This document shows positions 4,762-5,041 of a DNA stretch of 5,041 bases, in pieces (the stretch's first letter is position 1; the number at the start of each line of letters is the position of its first letter). The DNA comes from Pseudomonadota bacterium (GTDB lineage: Bacteria; Desulfobacterota; Desulfovibrionia; Desulfovibrionales; Desulfovibrionaceae). The position numbers and the translations under genes are program-made. A model generated the notes under the pieces. The model was not told the DNA's origin. It was given only the letters and a program-made list of their open reading frames with translations, and searched no databases. The stretch is from contig JAEXTU010000131.1 in the NCBI GenBank assembly GCA_023453335.1, positions 1-5,041 on the forward strand, given 5' to 3'.

Positions 4762-5041
4762 ATGGCCGCCTGGTTCGACCGCCTGTCCGTGTCCCGCCGC
4801 CTGCTTTTGGGCAGCCTGGCCTTCATCCTGCCGGTGGCCGTGCTCGGCTGGTTCATGGACGCCTCCTTCCGCTTCGATCTGCGCATCGCCCGCCAGGAGC
4901 TGGCCGTCCTTGGTCCACAGGTTGGCGTAGGCCCCGGGCTCCTTGGACTCTTCCGTGCCCGGGCATTCGTCCATGAGCACGGGCTCGGACTGGTTGGGAT
5001 CGAAGCGCTGGACGGCCGGATAGGCCAGCCCGCCCTTGATC
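4762..5041 (+). CDS. N-terminus of a membrane chemoreceptor/sensor-like protein, interrupted by inverted paralog sequence (3' end outside window)
   Basis: Translation from ATG 4762 gives an amphipathic start (W-F-D-R-L-S-V-S-R-R), one hydrophobic segment (about residues 14-32) and F-D-L-R-I-A-R-Q-E-L-A at 38-48. This resembles the start of methyl-accepting chemotaxis or HAMP-type sensor proteins of Desulfovibrio-like bacteria, where R-x-E-L-x-G-N-A-Y-Q-R-P commonly follows; that comparison is from memory. After about codon 48 (4903-4905) the frame stays open to the window end, but the sequence is the antisense of the second paralog (4902-5041). Residues 49 onward are therefore not native sensor sequence. 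The periplasmic, HAMP and signalling domains are absent from the window. Either the gene is truly broken here or the contig is chimeric. The sensor identity rests on only 48 residues. Confidence 0.55.
   Translation, partial: MAAWFDRLSVSRRLLLGSLAFILPVAVLGWFMDASFRFDLRIARQELAVLGPQVGVGPGLLGLFRARAFVHEHGLGLVGIEALDGRIGQPALD
4902..5041 (-). repeat. Inverted partial copy of second-paralog coding sequence
   Basis: Read on the minus strand, this encodes the paralog segment around K-G-G-L-A-Y-P through G-A-Y-A-N-L-W-T-K-D-G. Relative to 4303-4442 it differs at 4956 (S299T), 4923 (Y310N) and 4920 (V311L), with no silent difference. At 4901 and leftward the match fades into the sensor gene through a short shared string. 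The paralog's C-terminal F-H-H-S-S and S-G-H-Y parts are missing from the copy. It is a fragment of a third family member, a rearrangement product or an assembly chimera. Confidence 0.9.

Noticed and set aside
4609..4980. Minus-strand ORF containing paralog-like residues as a separate gene
   Set aside because: Only its first part (4902-4980) is the inverted paralog fragment; the rest is antisense of the sensor gene start, intergenic DNA and the end of the second paralog.
4303..5041. Diversity-generating retroelement: inverted copy as template repeat, second paralog as variable repeat
   Set aside because: Two of the three differences are A in the copy versus T in the gene, as adenine mutagenesis would give, but the third is C versus G. 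Most adenines of the copy are unchanged, the matched segment is not at the gene's 3' end, and no reverse transcriptase is visible.

Overview
The window is very GC-rich with strong G/C third-position bias. It carries a siroheme-type sulfite/nitrite reductase, a polyferredoxin membrane protein and the start of what looks like a chemoreceptor. Together these suggest an anaerobic, sulfur-respiring bacterium, most likely a relative of Desulfovibrio. That is an inference from gene content and base composition; there is no marker gene. Both window ends cut through genes.

Left part (2-1896, + strand): a redox pair. The C-terminal portion of a siroheme/4Fe-4S reductase with an inserted 2x[4Fe-4S] ferredoxin domain (2-601) is followed after 2 nt by a NapH/CcoG-like multi-span membrane protein with two ferredoxin clusters (604-1896). 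The tight spacing suggests one operon in which the membrane protein passes electrons between the quinone pool or membrane and the reductase.

Middle (1897-2142): an AT-rich island in otherwise very GC-rich DNA. It holds a near-consensus sigma70-type promoter (TTGCGA, 17 bp, TATAAT at 1967-1995) and a roughly 140-nt leader with two strong hairpins. It separates the redox operon from the next transcription unit.

Right-centre (2143-4675, + strand): two tandem paralogous genes, 444 and 393 aa, 16 nt apart, of a family I do not recognise. They share an N-terminal helical, basic region, a central D-P-W-H-R block, a T-P-F-F-V-W-L-E-G block and a Cys/His-rich C-terminal region (F-H-H-S-S ... C-A-G-M-I-G-F ... 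S-G-H-Y-[KR]-P). They are probably co-transcribed from the promoter above. A GC-rich hairpin with a partly T-rich tail follows the second gene.

Right end (4762-5041): a new gene begins with a good Shine-Dalgarno and about 48 residues typical of the N-terminus of a membrane sensor/chemoreceptor. It then switches abruptly, at a short microhomology, into a 140-bp inverted copy of part of the second paralog (4303-4442). The copy differs at three positions, all amino-acid changing. It is either a chimeric assembly or amplification artefact, or the trace of a real rearrangement involving a third, inverted family member. This junction and the paralog family are the two things most worth checking.
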